Position numbers and translations under genes: made by a program. A stretch of 64,000 bases of DNA from Cytophagales bacterium. Its GTDB lineage: Bacteria > Bacteroidota > Bacteroidia > Cytophagales > 172606-1. A model generated the notes under the pieces. The model had not been told where the DNA came from and did no database searches. It saw only the letters and a program-made list of their open reading frames with translations. Position 1 is the stretch's first letter; each line of letters opens with the position of its first letter. Location: contig JAUJMU010000004.1 in assembly GCA_030446715.1 (NCBI GenBank), positions 62,001 to 126,000 of the forward strand. Reading direction: 5' to 3'. Positions 1-9,596 of the stretch are shown here, one piece after another.

Positions 1-126
1 GCAGATGAATCGCTGAAAAAGATTGCTTTTCAGGAATTGTATGACCAGGCGAGGGATCCGGATGAAATGATTAATCTGGTTAACGATAAGCCTTACCAAA
101 AGAAAGTGAGCGAATTTAAGTCTTAA
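1..126 (+). CDS. Sulfatase, C-terminal end (partial)
   Basis: The window opens inside a reading frame that ends at the TAA at 124-126. The 41 visible residues include ELYDQARDPDEMINLVNDK, which closely matches the conserved C-terminal ELYDL..DP.E..NL element of periplasmic type I sulfatases. These enzymes hydrolyse sulfate esters, in Bacteroidota usually on sulfated polysaccharides. The catalytic formylglycine region lies before the window, so substrate and completeness cannot be judged. A second, broken sulfatase follows 155 bp downstream on the same strand, so the two probably belonged to one locus. Confidence 0.7.
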   Translation, partial: ADESLKKIAFQELYDQARDPDEMINLVNDKPYQKKVSEFKS

Positions 127-281
127 TTAAGGAACATCAGGCAAATATCCTGAAGCAGTAAAAATTAAAGGCAACTTGTGGTCTTTCATTAGAATAGCAA
201 CTTAACGGAGGGTCGGAGGAGCACAACAGACACTCTGCTTGCTTCAATCATTTTTCAATCGAATTTAATCCCGGTACCCCT

Positions 282-1785
282 ATGGTTAGGAATGCGATCC
301 TGCTTTGTATGATTCTTTTTGTCTTTTGAGGGTTCCCTTGCCCAGAAAAGCCAGAAGCCCAACATCATCCTGATTTATACCGATCAGCACCGGTACGATG
401 CTCTGGGAGCGTACGGAAATAAAAGGATAAAAACGCCTAATCTTGATAAACTTGCTGCCTCTGGCGTATATTTTCCCGAAGCTTTTGTCACTTCTCCCGT
501 ATGTACGCCCTCCCGGTGGAGTTTACACAGCGGTATGTATACCACCAGCCATCAGAGTTATTCCAATCACCATCCCGGCGTGCAACCCCCAACCAACTTG
601 CCTTTAGAATTAAAGAACGCCGGGTACGCCAATGCGCTGATCGGAAAGAACCACAGCTTCGTAGGAGAACGGGAGTTTATGCTGATTCAGGATGTACCCC
701 GGAAGGAAAGTAAACGCATGGCAACGGAGGCGGCTCCCTGGTCTGTTGAAAATGACCCGATGCACCTTTAACCAATTACACGCTTAATTTTATGGCGGAT
801 AACGTCAAGCGTGAGCAACCCTTCTTCATCTGGCTTTCTTATTTGTACCCGCATACCCCCTACGAAGTCCCGGAGCCTTATTTCTCCCTGTACAAAGATG
901 TTACACTTCCGCCCTTGCGCGTAGAGAAAGAGGGGCTGATGGCTGCCAACAAACCGTTTCGTCAAGTATTTCACCAGGAAAATAATGACCGCCTGTTGCC
1001 TTTTGATGACAAGCAGGTGGATGCCATGCGAAAGACGTATTACGGTATGGTCACGTTAGTGGACGATGAGGTAAAAAGGATAACGGACTTTCTGCAGGCC
1101 AATCATCTGGCAGGTAACACCATTATCATCTTTACAAGCGACCATGGCGACTACCAGGGCGATCACGGAATGTTCACCAAAAGCCCGGCCCTTTACGACT
1201 GTCTGGTAAGGGTTCCCCTGATTTTCTCCTGGCCTGGCACAATAGCTGGAAATGTCCGCAGTGATCAATTGATTTCGCAGGTAGATATTATGCCTACTTT
1301 GTTATCCTTTGCCGGTGTACCGATTCCAAAACAGGTTCAGGGCGTTGATATTTCTGAGTATTTGCGCAAAGGAGCCACCCAAAAACCGCTACGACAAGAA
1401 GTATACGCCGAGTATGGTATTCCCGGAGCGCCTTTTGACCGGCCAGGCTGGAGAAGGTATTCCCGGACTATAAGGAGAATCCGATCACTTTTGCCGTGGG
1501 TATTCCATGGGAAGCCAACCCAGTGTCATTGGCCGGAAGATTCAGGATGATCCGCACGCACGACTGGAAATACATTCATAATCCGGGGAAAAGAATGAAC
1601 TCTACAACCTGAAAAAAGACCCCCATGAGTTGAAAAACCTAGCTGGACTAAAAAAGTACGCCCGCATCCAGCACCAACTCAACACCACATTAACGGCCTG
1701 GAAGGAGGATCTACCCGCAAGTGAAAGGGACCAGGAAAACCTTGTGGATGACTTTATCCAGAACTTTGCCATCAAAAGGAGGTAA
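282..1785 (+). pseudogene. Sulfatase, frameshifted
   Basis: The ATG at 282 opens a hydrophobic signal peptide (VRNAILLCMILFVF) that hits a TGA at about 327. One base over, the frame continues as GSLAQKSQKPNIILIYTDQHRYD, the metal-binding start of a type I sulfatase. The formylglycine motif C-T-P-S-R lies near 500-515. A stop at 769-771 is bypassed by a one-base shift into FFIWLSYLYPHTPY, followed by TSDHGDYQGDHGMF. Two further shifts, near 1450 and 1600, are needed to reach the C-terminal NELYNLKKDPHELKNL and the TAA at 1783-1785. All the pieces of a roughly 500-residue enzyme are present but in four or five frames. It would be a sulfate-ester hydrolase if intact; as read, it is a pseudogene or a cluster of base-calling errors. 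Confidence 0.8.
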
Positions 1786-1907
1786 AATGACTAAATATAT
1801 GCTGCTTTTTAATAGAATTTTACCGGAAAACGGGTAGCATCTCATTATAACATTAAGCAGCCTCGAATGAAAATCGAATGAGAATTATCAGCCTTTTAAA
1901 TCACTTA

Positions 1908-2855
1908 GAAGCTGTTTTAAAACCGGTAGGGGCTAAAAAAGGAAGTACTCAAAGTGGATAACTTTGCAAGAGCGAACAAACAGACAAATCCACCAGACAA
2001 ATCCCCGGTGAGTACTGCTCAAAAGAACCCAAAACGGAAGACATATCCAGGCGACATCAGCGAGAATGGCTGGAGGAAGTTGAAACCGTATCTACCTCAG
2101 GCAAAGTCAGGCCAAGGGAAGGCAGGTCGCAAAAGCATGGAATCAAGAGGAGTCATCAACGGGATTATGTACATAGTCAAAACGGGTTGTAGCTGGCGGA
2201 GTATGCCCCACGACCTACCCCATTGGTCAGCCGTCTATGGCTACTTCAGCAGGTGGAGTAAAAGCGGTTTATGGCAAATGATCCACGCGTTCTTGGTCAG
2301 GAAAGTGCGCCGGCAGATGAAAAGAGAGCCTACCCCAAGCGCTGCTTGTCCGGACTCGCAGAGTGTAAAGACGACTGCTTGCGGGGGAGCGCACCGGGGT
2401 TTTAATGCCGGCAAGCGCATTAAGGGCAGAAAACGCTCCATCTCACTGACTCACAAGGGCTAGTGCTAGCCGTCTGGATTTGCGCCGCCAGTATATCAGA
2501 AAGAAGGGTGCCATGCAACTACTGCGCTACCTCAGGCACAATCCGTACCTAAGGCAACTCTGCGGGCAGATCAAGTTTGTATGGGTAGACGGAGGCTACC
2601 GGGGAGATGACTTACTCAACTACGTCAAAAAGCTCTGGAACCGGACCTGGCAGGTCGTCTTGCGGACTGATGATCAGAAAGGCTTTGTGCTACTGCCCCG
2701 AAGATGGGTCGCAGAACGTACTTTCGCCTGGCTGCTTGACGCCAGACGCTTGAACAAAGACTACGAAAAGAACAGAAGAAATAGCCAGTCTACGGTTTAC
2801 CTGGCTATGCTTCCGGTTTTACTAAACCACCTCAATTAAATTTTAAAACAGCTTC
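1908..2855. mobile_element. IS5-family element (IS427-like), degenerate
   Basis: Terminal inverted repeats gaagctgttttaaaa are perfect at 1908-1922 and 2841-2855. Each is flanked by TA (1906-1907, 2856-2857), which fits the TA target duplication of the IS427 group. The match continues two bases beyond the TA on each side. The 948-bp length is typical for one-gene IS5-type elements. The transposase inside is broken, so this copy cannot move by itself. Sequence to its right (2860-3001) looks like the end of an interrupted gene. Confidence 0.75.
1954..2839 (+). pseudogene. IS5-family transposase, frameshifted
   Basis: The first part (1954-2463) has the DUF4096-like N-terminal domain (ISENGWRKLKPYLP, GCSWRSMP) and the first catalytic Asp in PDSQSVKT. 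The last part (2480-2839) has the second Asp in VWVDGGYRG and the Glu in RWVAERTFAWL. Between them, around 2440-2510, the conserved stretch DSQGLVLAVWICAASIS sits in the third frame, so two shifts are required. A programmed frameshift would need a single slip at an A or T run, and none is evident. The gene therefore looks dead. Confidence 0.8.
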
Positions 2856-2859
2856 TAAG

Positions 2860-3001
2860 GTTTTCGGGCTGGTTTTACAATACCCGGGGAAGAGATGAAA
2901 AACCTCTGGAGTTTAGAATCCACATGCTGGAAGTAAGGTATCAGTCACCGAAAAATACCAGAAGTGATGGATTTGGATTCAGACCAGCAAAAGACAAATA
3001 A
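2860..3001 (+). pseudogene. C-terminal gene remnant, possibly formylglycine-generating-enzyme-like
   Basis: Directly right of the IS5-type element an open frame ends at the TAA at 2999-3001. Its last residues, NTRSDGFGFRPAKDK, resemble the RSD.(V/I)GFR ending of the SUMF1/formylglycine-generating enzyme fold. That would make sense next to two sulfatases, since this enzyme family activates sulfatase cysteines. Only about 45 residues are visible and the match is short, so this is a suggestion. The matching upstream half is not recognisable left of the element. Confidence 0.35.
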
Positions 3002-3087
3002 AAACTACAGTTCCCAATGTATGGTTAACCCTCAAGCCTAATACGGCTTTTGTACTGAATGTTTGCCCGGTATAAGAAAATATAAAG

Positions 3088-3131
3088 AAGTGAAACAGGT
3101 TCCGTTCTTTCGGACAGGACCTGCTTCACTT
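3088..3131. repeat. Inverted repeat / hairpin
   Basis: Arms aagtgaaacaggt (3088-3100) and acctgcttcactt (3119-3131) pair with one mismatch around an 18-base loop that itself contains tccg/cgga. It could act as a terminator for the remnant upstream, but only a short T run follows. Confidence 0.4.
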
Positions 3132-3242
3132 TGAAAGCAACACTTGCATAATGGATGAGGTCTGATATTTTTTGTGTGCGGCAAAGATCACCTGCCCGGA
3201 CAACAGCCTCTTTTACGCGTCGTATTCAGATAGCACCAGGCA

Positions 3243-3797
3243 TTATTCCGTCAGCCCCAGCGGCGCAGGCAGGCCGTCGAGGCTCGTCAGGTTTTTCTGC
3301 TGCACGTATTCGGCCAGCCCCTTCTCCCCTTTCTTCTCGGCCCAGTCAAAATGGATGTCTCGTTCACCAACGTAATTGAACAGCGGCACGCCGAACCCGC
3401 AGGAGGTCTGCACCAGGTCAATGTCGGCCACGATCAGCTGGCGGGTGCTGGGGTAAAGGGTAAAATTGGGTGACAATGTTTCCCATTCTTCCGTGCCCGG
3501 CAGTACTGTGTAGCCTTTGCCGTACAGCCGGAGAATCAGCGGCGCCCCCTCAAAAGAACAGAACATAAAGGTAATACGGCCGTTTTCGAGGGTGTGGGCG
3601 GAAGTCTCGTTGCCGCTGCTGATCAGATCCATGTAGGCCACCCGGCTTTCGGACAACACCCGGAAGCAGTCAAGTCCCTTGGGCGACAGGTTTACGCGTC
3701 CCTCCGCACTCAGCGGGGCGGTGCTGACGAAAAAGATGTGCTGCTTTCCGATGAAGGCGCGGTGGGCCGGACTGATGGCGTCGTGCAGTTTTCCCAT
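3243..3797 (-). CDS. Pyridoxamine 5'-phosphate oxidase family protein
   Basis: A 184-residue protein beginning MGKLHDAISPAHRAFIGKQ with the segment FFVSTAPLSAEGRVNLSPKG, the hallmark of PNPOx-like split-barrel flavin proteins that are distinct from PdxH. These small cytoplasmic proteins bind FMN or F420-like cofactors and usually have unknown substrates. The C-terminal half (SCGFGVPLF, RDIHFDWAEKKG) is as in many Bacteroidota homologues. The length is normal for the family and the gene looks intact. It starts 4 bp after the stop of the YdeI-family gene on the same strand, so the two are probably cotranscribed. Confidence 0.8.
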   Translation of the reverse strand: MGKLHDAISPAHRAFIGKQHIFFVSTAPLSAEGRVNLSPKGLDCFRVLSESRVAYMDLISSGNETSAHTLENGRITFMFCSFEGAPLILRLYGKGYTVLPGTEEWETLSPNFTLYPSTRQLIVADIDLVQTSCGFGVPLFNYVGERDIHFDWAEKKGEKGLAEYVQQKNLTSLDGLPAPLGLTE

Positions 3798-3801
3798 TCT
3801 T

Positions 3802-4326
3802 TTACTTTTTCAGACTTGCGTTTTTTTCGGAGGCGGCCGCGGGGGCAGAAAACTTCTTTCCCTGCACAAGCCGGTCCATCATCTTCGCGATTCGTTCCGC
3901 TCTGGCATCCTCATCGCGGGCGTCGCCGATCCAGCCCAGGCAGGCCTGTTGCTCCTCTTCCGTCAACTGACGAAAGGTCTGGAGGGCTTCGGGTGGTTCA
4001 GTTTCGAAACAATCCATAATATCACCGGAAACTCCGGCCGGCATTTCATCCTGGAAAAGGATAATCCGGACGCGGTCACCGGCTTCCTTACCGATCTTCC
4101 TGCGGATTCCGGCCCGGACCGGCAGGAAAAGTACGCCTTTGCCCATGGGCATCAGCCGGTAACCCTTCAGTGGAAAGCCATCAATGCTGCCGCTTACCTT
4201 TACCCAGCCGAAATGGGCTTTCTTATTCTGCGGAATGTCCGGAATAAGGGCATACGTCCAGCCGCCCTTGCCGGGAAACTTCTCCAGCAGAAAGTCTTTG
4301 TCTACAAGTGGTGAATTTTCCTGCAT
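3802..4326 (-). CDS. YdeI/OmpD-associated family protein (DUF1905 + OmdA)
   Basis: I chose the ATG at 4326 (MQENSPLVDKDFLLEKFPGKGG) over an upstream in-frame ATG because homologues start near this point. The N-terminal half, GGWTYALIPDI...FGWVKVSGSIDGFPLKGYRLMPMGKGVLFLPVRAGIRRKIGKEAGD, is a DUF1905 domain. The C-terminal half (LTEEEQQACLGWIGDARDEDARAERIAKMMDRL) is the YdeI/OmdA-type bacteriocin-protection domain. The biochemical role is unknown. It forms a probable two-gene unit with the PNPOx-family gene immediately downstream. Confidence 0.8.
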   Translation of the reverse strand: MQENSPLVDKDFLLEKFPGKGGWTYALIPDIPQNKKAHFGWVKVSGSIDGFPLKGYRLMPMGKGVLFLPVRAGIRRKIGKEAGDRVRIILFQDEMPAGVSGDIMDCFETEPPEALQTFRQLTEEEQQACLGWIGDARDEDARAERIAKMMDRLVQGKKFSAPAAASEKNASLKK

Positions 4327-4376
4327 ATACGTAACGTAACAAGAATGATGCGGCAAGTAAAAAACCGGCGGTGTCT

Positions 4377-5615
4377 TTACCCTTTCAGGGCACTGTCTGC
4401 GGTCAGGTTTTCACCGCTCCAGATTCGTTTGGAAGTCCAGGGCCGGGCCGGGCCACTCCAAAAGAGATCAGAAGCCGGCAAACCCAGCGGCAGGAATACG
4501 GCTGAACACAGGTAAAGGCTTCCGGTAGAGATATACCCTTCGCCCAAAGCAGGCTGGGAGCCGTACAGCCCGATCTTCAGCCAGCCATTTTTATCAAAGG
4601 TACCCGGTGCGGCAAGTACTTTTTTTATGACGGCAGTCAGTCCGCTTCTTACCTGTGCCGGCTCAATGGAAGGCGGCAACTGTTGCCGCAGGGCCATCTG
4701 GGCCAGCAACTGAAAAGCGCCGAACCGGTAGGCAATGGAGCGGCCAATGGCCGGATAACTGCCATCCGGCGCAATCAGCCTTTCCTGAATGTCGGCGTAG
4801 CGCCGGGCAATCTTCAGCAGGCTGCTTTTAAAGTCGGTGTATTTACCCGTTTTTGCCGCTATCACATCCACAATATCCAGCAGAAAGGGCTGGATCACGA
4901 AGCTATTGTAGTAATCCCAGTGAAACTCTTCCCCGTCGCCGTAGGTGCCGTCACCCAGATACCATTCACCATGCTTTTTCAGGGACAGATCTACCCGCAT
5001 GGCATCCCACTCCTCCCCCACGGACAGAAAAAAAGCTTCGATCATCGCCGAAAAAAGGAGCCAGTTGTTGTAGCCCGGCGTAATCACCCTTGTGCTCCTC
5101 AGGGCAATGAGTAAATTTCTTTTGATATCAGCATCCAGCGGGTGATACAGCACGTCCGGCGCCTTAAGCAGCGCATGCGCCAGAAAGGCTGCGTCTACCA
5201 GCGGCTGGCTGCCTTTGGTAAAGTTCATGTAATCGGCAGCGTCCGGCGTAACGGCTTGTTGCATCGCCTGCCGTGACAGTCTGATGTATTTGTCCTGCAG
5301 TGCCTTTTCCTCCCCTGACACCTCTTTCAAAGCCAGCCAGGGGGCAATGCCGGTCAGCGTCCGGCCGAAAGCTTCCAGATACGTCACTTCTTTCCTGTCC
5401 GCTTCCTGTCCTTTGGCTGCTTCCACGGGCATTTCCTTTTTAAGAGTGCCTTTGGCAAGATGGTTCAGCACGGGAGAGGCAATCCGGTTCATCTCCGCAA
5501 GCCAGTAGCTCCGGTCATCCCGGGCGGGTATCGGGGCAGGCAAGGCGGCAGTGAAGGCAAAGGAGGTGCCGATTCCGAAGGAACCCGTTTTTTTGATAAA
5601 ATTTCTTCTGATCAT
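4377..5615 (-). CDS. DUF2264 domain-containing protein, exported
   Basis: A 412-residue protein whose N-terminus MIRRNFIKKTGSFGIGTSF is a twin-arginine-type export signal. The mature part matches DUF2264: YLEAFGRTLTGIAPWLAL, a long all-helical (alpha/alpha-toroid-like) region, GDGTYGDGEEFHWDYYNSF and AIGRSIAYRFGAF. DUF2264 proteins are found in polysaccharide-degradation loci and resemble glycoside hydrolases or lyases of toroid fold; the activity of this one is not known. The gene is uninterrupted and of normal length. It is separated by 50 bp from the YdeI-family gene and shares its strand. Confidence 0.8.
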   Translation of the reverse strand: MIRRNFIKKTGSFGIGTSFAFTAALPAPIPARDDRSYWLAEMNRIASPVLNHLAKGTLKKEMPVEAAKGQEADRKEVTYLEAFGRTLTGIAPWLALKEVSGEEKALQDKYIRLSRQAMQQAVTPDAADYMNFTKGSQPLVDAAFLAHALLKAPDVLYHPLDADIKRNLLIALRSTRVITPGYNNWLLFSAMIEAFFLSVGEEWDAMRVDLSLKKHGEWYLGDGTYGDGEEFHWDYYNSFVIQPFLLDIVDVIAAKTGKYTDFKSSLLKIARRYADIQERLIAPDGSYPAIGRSIAYRFGAFQLLAQMALRQQLPPSIEPAQVRSGLTAVIKKVLAAPGTFDKNGWLKIGLYGSQPALGEGYISTGSLYLCSAVFLPLGLPASDLFWSGPARPWTSKRIWSGENLTADSALKG

Positions 5616-6110
5616 GGGAAGAGATGGGTGCTGGCTGTACCTGAGGATGAATAAGCATTTGGGGTGCGCAACTGCTCCCTTTGCGTAACCCTTTTCTTCG
5701 GCTTCTCATGCCTGGTAACCTCCCGGAAATCCTGCCAAGGCAGCAAGTACATACTCAGGCATCACGTTGTAAAGTTTAGTTTGCTGCCCTACTCGTCTGG
5801 CTTTTCGGAAACGCCCCGTTTTTATAGTGGCAGCCGGACTCCACTCGTGGTTTTTGCCGGAACTTGTTGTGAAGTGAAGCCTGAGGTTTTCTTTCCGGAA
5901 GCCGGCACAGAAAAACCGTATTCCGGAAAGGATGGTATAACTGCCCCCGCTTCCCGAAAGCGGACTGTTTACAGCCGGCGACTAAAGGTAGCAGATTCGC
6001 CGGCGCGTTCAAAAAAATAAAGAAAACTACTTTGAATGGCTTACTGAACGGTGATCGCCTGAGCGGCCAGACGCCTGATCAGAAGACGCAGTGCCATCGG
6101 CGGCGGAAAA
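5616..6110. other. Intergenic, no gene supported
   Basis: About 495 bp upstream of the DUF2264 gene. Short open frames exist on both strands, but none has a recognisable domain or a good start. The promoter of the DUF2264 gene should lie near 5620-5700; I see no clear consensus box. Confidence 0.5.
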
Positions 6111-6111
6111 C

Positions 6112-6139
6112 AAAAAAGCCCGAAGCTTTACTCCGGGCT
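6112..6139 (-). terminator. Rho-independent terminator (minus strand)
   Basis: Read on the minus strand: stem AGCCCG / CGGGCT (6134-6139 with 6117-6122) around an 11-base loop, followed by a T run at 6117-6112. It closes the minus-strand gene ending at 6166. Confidence 0.75.
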
Positions 6140-6165
6140 ACGGGTATCCGTTAAAAATACCGGTG

Positions 6166-6650
6166 CTACCTCTTGCCCGCCTGCCGGATCAACGCGGTAA
6201 ACTCCGGAGAGTTGACAAATTTCTGCGCCGCTTCTTCCAGCGAAAGAGCCGTTATTTCTTTCAACCGGCCGGAGGCCACCATTCCTTTACCCGCCTTGAA
6301 GCAGGCAAGGTAAAAGCCGTCGGTGGTGACTTCCAGCACTACTCCACTGGTCGTATTGTCAAACACCAGCCACTTGATCTTCTGCTCGAAAAGAGGTAAA
6401 ACGGGTACGTGTAGGCGCCGTTTTTACTGGTGGACTTCAATACTTCGGCCCCGGGTGAAAACCGCTTGCTGCTGACACTGGCGTTTTTGAAAACGGTGTT
6501 CTGGCTTTGGGTGTAAATACTGCATTCTTTCAGCCTTACGGCTATGATGTCGGTTACTTCCTCCGGCGTATAATTGGTCACGTAATTGATAAAAGACACT
6601 TTTTTTAATTCCGCCTGCACAATCGGCTGGTGTTTTCTGCCATGAGCCAC
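6166..6650 (-). pseudogene. Unrecognised protein, one frameshift
   Basis: Two overlapping minus-strand frames fit end to end. The first ends ...TSKNGAYTYPFYLF. After a one-base shift at about 6400 the second continues FEQKIKWLVFDNTTSGVVLEV and ends FTALIRQAGKR at 6166. A good terminator follows, supporting a real gene of about 160 residues. I recognise no family. The start is uncertain: the only candidate in the first frame is a GTG at 6650, and the frame stays open somewhat further upstream, so an N-terminal part may be missing. Confidence 0.45.
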
Positions 6651-6888
6651 CGGAAGCAGCCCTGTTCTGATGCCCGCCGCAAAGCTCCGTGCTTCGGGGA
6701 GGTTACCTTTGACCGTCCGGATACTACGGCCATTGGTTTACCAGCGGCTGTCCCGACACCACCGCGAAAAGTAAAAAGACAGGTTCACTTCCTCTGGCCG
6801 GTACAAACAAACCCCTGTCAAAGCTTGTTGGATGAGTCAGGGTTGCCCGCTCACCGGGGGCCGCCTGCGCTGTAAACTACCTCCAGTC

Positions 6889-7023
6889 ATGACTGAACCT
6901 TCCGGAAAAAACCCCAGCGGAGCCGATATTGACCGCATCATCGAAATGGCTTGGGAAGACCGCACGCCGTCAGAGTGTGCAAAAACTGAGTTTGGAGATG
7001 GCAGGGTGGAGAAAGAGGTGTAA
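6889..7023 (+). pseudogene. DUF2805 (TIGR03643-like) remnant
   Basis: From the ATG at 6889, the residues DIDRIIEMAWEDRTPSE match the conserved start of the small DUF2805 proteins (RIIEMAWEDRTPFEAI.FQFGL). After that the sequence is garbled and stops at 7021-7023, 44 residues in total against roughly 80-90 for the family. The homologous C-terminal part is missing. This looks like a stump cut by the transposase-like sequence that begins 29 bp later. Confidence 0.55.
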
Positions 7024-7051
7024 CTTGAAGAGAGACTAAATCTTTGGGCTT

Positions 7052-8148
7052 ATGCCACATCTTGCAGGAGTTGACCGCAAAGAGAAGCTGAATGTATCAC
7101 CTGAGGAGTTGAATGTATCACTTGAGGAGTTGAATGTATCACTTGAGGAATTGATTGAAGCCGATAATCCGGTGCGGGTAGTGGATGCACTGGTAGTCTG
7201 GATCTTTCGGCACTGGGATTTGAGAAGGTGACTGCGGCAAAGGAGGGAAGACCGGCCTTTCCGCCTTCTGCCATGCTGAAGCTGTACGTGTACGGATACC
7301 TGAACCGGATAGGCTCCTCAGGGAGACTGGCTTCAGAGTGCTGCCGGAATCTGGAGGTACGCTGGCTGATCAGGGGCTGACGCCTTGCTATCATTCCATT
7401 GCTGATTTCAGGAAAGTACACGGAAAGGCACTGGAATCGGTTTTCAGGACCTTCACCGGATTCTTAAGGCAGGCGCAGCTGACGGGAGGAGAAGTAGTGG
7501 CCGTTGACGGCAGCAAGTTCAGGGCCGTAAACAGCAGGAAAACAACTGCAACCACAAAAAGCTGGAGCGGCAGCTTGCCTGCATTGACCGGAAGACCGGC
7601 CACTATGAGCAGCAGCTCAAAGCTGACGGGGAACCCGCAAATCCGGGAGCCGCGATGCAGCTGCAGCCGGAGCGGATGCAGTGCAGGCAGATACAGGGGA
7701 AGCAACTGCTGCTGAAAAGGAGAAGAGCCTGAAGGAGCTGCAAAAGCACAGGGCGCGGAAAGTATACTATGAGCAGCTGGCAAAGCAGGTAGCTGAGAGC
7801 AAAGACGGGCAGCTGTCCGCCACTGACCCGGAAAGCAGAGCTCTGATTCTGCACCGCAACATTGTGGAGGCAGGCTACAACGTGCAGACAGCCGTGGATG
7901 AGAAACACAAGCTGGTGGTGCATCTTTCAGCTACCAGCCGCAATGATGCCAGGGCCCTTGTATCAGCAGCCAAAGGGGCCAAAGCTGCTTTGGGCGCAAA
8001 AGGCAGGCTGGCCACGGTGCCGGCTTTGTGGCGCAGAATCAGAGCTCACAGCCGCTTGTGGTGGCGGGTTTGGTTTGCAGCCGCCGGAAAGCTGCTCTCT
8101 GGCAGGGCAGCCGGTAGCGGATTACAATGCTTTGAGGAGCGGCATTAA
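7052..8148 (+). pseudogene. IS1182-type transposase, degenerate
   Basis: The ATG at 7052 leads into EADNPVRVVDAL, then after a shift near 7200 DLSALGFEK...YVYGYLNRIGSSGRLASECCRNLEVRWLIRGL. After another shift near 7375 it continues TPCYHSIADFRKVHGKAL and GEVVAVDGSKFRAVNSRK. Further shifts lead to KDGQLSATDPESRALILHRN...GYNVQTAVDEKHKLVVH. This order is that of IS1182-family DDE transposases. At least four frame breaks and an abrupt end near 8148 make it non-functional. Terminal repeats were not identified. Confidence 0.75.
7088..7150 (+). repeat. Three tandem copies of a 21-bp unit
   Basis: Units at 7088-7108, 7109-7129 and 7130-7150 (core ttgaatgtatcacttgagga) differ at only a few positions. 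They encode a seven-residue repeat LNVS(P/L)EE near the transposase N-terminus. The unit length is a multiple of three, so the frame is kept. Confidence 0.9.
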
Positions 8149-8208
8149 ACACAAATTCCGGCAGTGTCTGAGTTTTTGCACATTCTGCCGTTGTGGGCAA
8201 TTGAAGAA

Positions 8209-8568
8209 ATGAAAAGAACAGCGTTGAATACAGTTTTGCTATGTACGCTTTTGGCAAGCTGTACTCCTAGTGTTCTACAATGCTATCTGACATTCAATGA
8301 TATAAATAAAACCTATGAATTTGCTTTTTCGAAACAAGAGTTAAAAAAGCGAATAGTTGACTCTTATTCCTATGATGAAAATCTTCTACTGAAAAATATG
8401 GGGAAGACAACCATTGAAAATTCAGCTATCAATACAGAGTATCGCAAAAGTATTGACATTTGGCTCGACAAAACCAACTGGGAGAAGTTTGCGTCAGAGA
8501 TAAGAAATAAAACTACTGATACCTTAAATATTATCATTGGAAAGCACCATAGCAGAAGAGCAATTGAT
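8209..8568 (+). pseudogene. Truncated lipoprotein gene
   Basis: The ATG at 8209 starts MKRTALNTVLLCTLLASC, a clear lipoprotein signal with a lipobox cysteine. It is followed by about 100 residues rich in Lys, Asn and Asp with no recognised domain (NLLLKNMGKTTIENSAINTEYRK). The sequence is noticeably A+T-richer than its surroundings. The coding sequence runs directly into the left end of the IS1-type element at 8569, and no continuation is recognisable beyond 9366. The family is unknown. Confidence 0.5.
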
Positions 8569-9366
8569 GGTAGTGGTAAAGATCAAACTGATTTGGTAAG
8601 GTTGTATCGGACAATGAAAAGCCGAAAGACCAGATCATTGTAAAAGTCAGACTTAGAAAAGAAAGTGTCTTTCGGGTTAACCTTCCAGGCCACTGACGAA
8701 TGGTATTGTTCCAGCGTTCCATATGGTTGGTCTGTCCTGATTCTTTACCTGCTTTCTGGTGCTGCCCCGTCTTTTGGCAGATAAAATTGCAGGCCTCCCA
8801 AAAGTCAGAAAAGCTGGTCTGATAACGGAATCTCTCAGGGATTCTCTGCCAAAGCATCTTACAGCTCTCCATACTGTGATCGCCAATGTAGCAGGCAATG
8901 ATTTTCCTGGTCTTTCTGCCAATCACTGTCCGGAGCCACCTTTTTTCGCTTTTTTGGACAAAGTGCTGCAGCTCGTCATATTCGGGCACATCCTGCCGGG
9001 TGGGCACATCCAGCGCAGACTCCAGGCCAGGATGCTTATCACCTTCCTCTTTGAGCCATTCTGCCAGTGTTTGACGGGCTATGCCAAACGTGCGGGCAAT
9101 GCCTCTCATACCGGGCCGCTCAAAGCAGGCTTTCAATATCTCCGGTTTCCGCTCTTTACTATAGCGGGGAACTGCATCCAAAGTACCGTACTTGTCACAG
9201 CTTTTACAATGGTATTTCTCTTTTCCATTCTTTACATCATGACCATTACTGACCAACTCTTCACTCCCACAGTGAGGACACGTTTTAATAATCACGATCA
9301 TACTTCCGGTTCGGCTTTTTCCCTGATTTACCCAACTCATCCCCCAGTTCCAACCTTACCACTACC
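8569..9366. mobile_element. IS1-family element
   Basis: Ends ggtagtggtaa (8569-8579) and ttaccactacc (9356-9366) are perfect 11-bp inverted repeats; the match becomes imperfect further in. At 798 bp it is close to the usual IS1 length. No 8-9 bp target duplication is visible (caattgat against tccttttt), which suggests the flanks were rearranged after insertion. It truncates the lipoprotein gene at 8209. Confidence 0.75.
8583..9301 (-). pseudogene. IS1-family transposase, late frameshift
   Basis: I chose the ATG at 9301 (MIVIIKTCPHCGSEELVSNGHDV), which starts directly with the InsA-type zinc finger C-x2-C...C-x2-C. An HTH (GMRGIARTFGIARQTLAEWLK) and the InsB catalytic part follow in one frame, with YDELQHFV, HMERWNNTIRQWPGRLTRKTLSF. 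A missing base near 8665 then throws off the final 25 residues. Adding one base restores SKSDFYNDLVFRLFIVRYNL and a stop at 8583-8585. Single-ORF IS1 relatives of this kind are common in Bacteroidota and cyanobacteria. Confidence 0.75.
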
Positions 9367-9596
9367 TCCTTTTTATTAATAAATCCACTGCTACTACCGG
9401 CTTGTAAAAGTTTGTAATGGAGACAAGGCAACGAAGCAGTACAGCCGCAAATGAATATAAAAGACGTTTGGCCGCGAAAAACAACGGCGTGAAGAGGTGA
9501 CGAAAGCCGACAGTCAACGAATGAATGATAAAGGAAAGGGTTTACCCATAACACTGGTCGCTGTTGCACAACGCAGTGTGAATAAAGGGCAGCTTC

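Noticed and set aside
1954-2839. Programmed frameshift in the IS5-type transposase
   Set aside because: Two shifts in opposite contexts are needed and no slippery A or T run lies at the joins; decay is simpler.
5664-6020. Open frames on both strands upstream of DUF2264
   Set aside because: Low-complexity Arg/Pro/Ser-rich products with no domain, in a likely promoter region.
7088-7150. Repeats considered as a CRISPR fragment
   Set aside because: Units are contiguous with no spacers and lie inside a coding frame. No CRISPR array was seen anywhere in the window.
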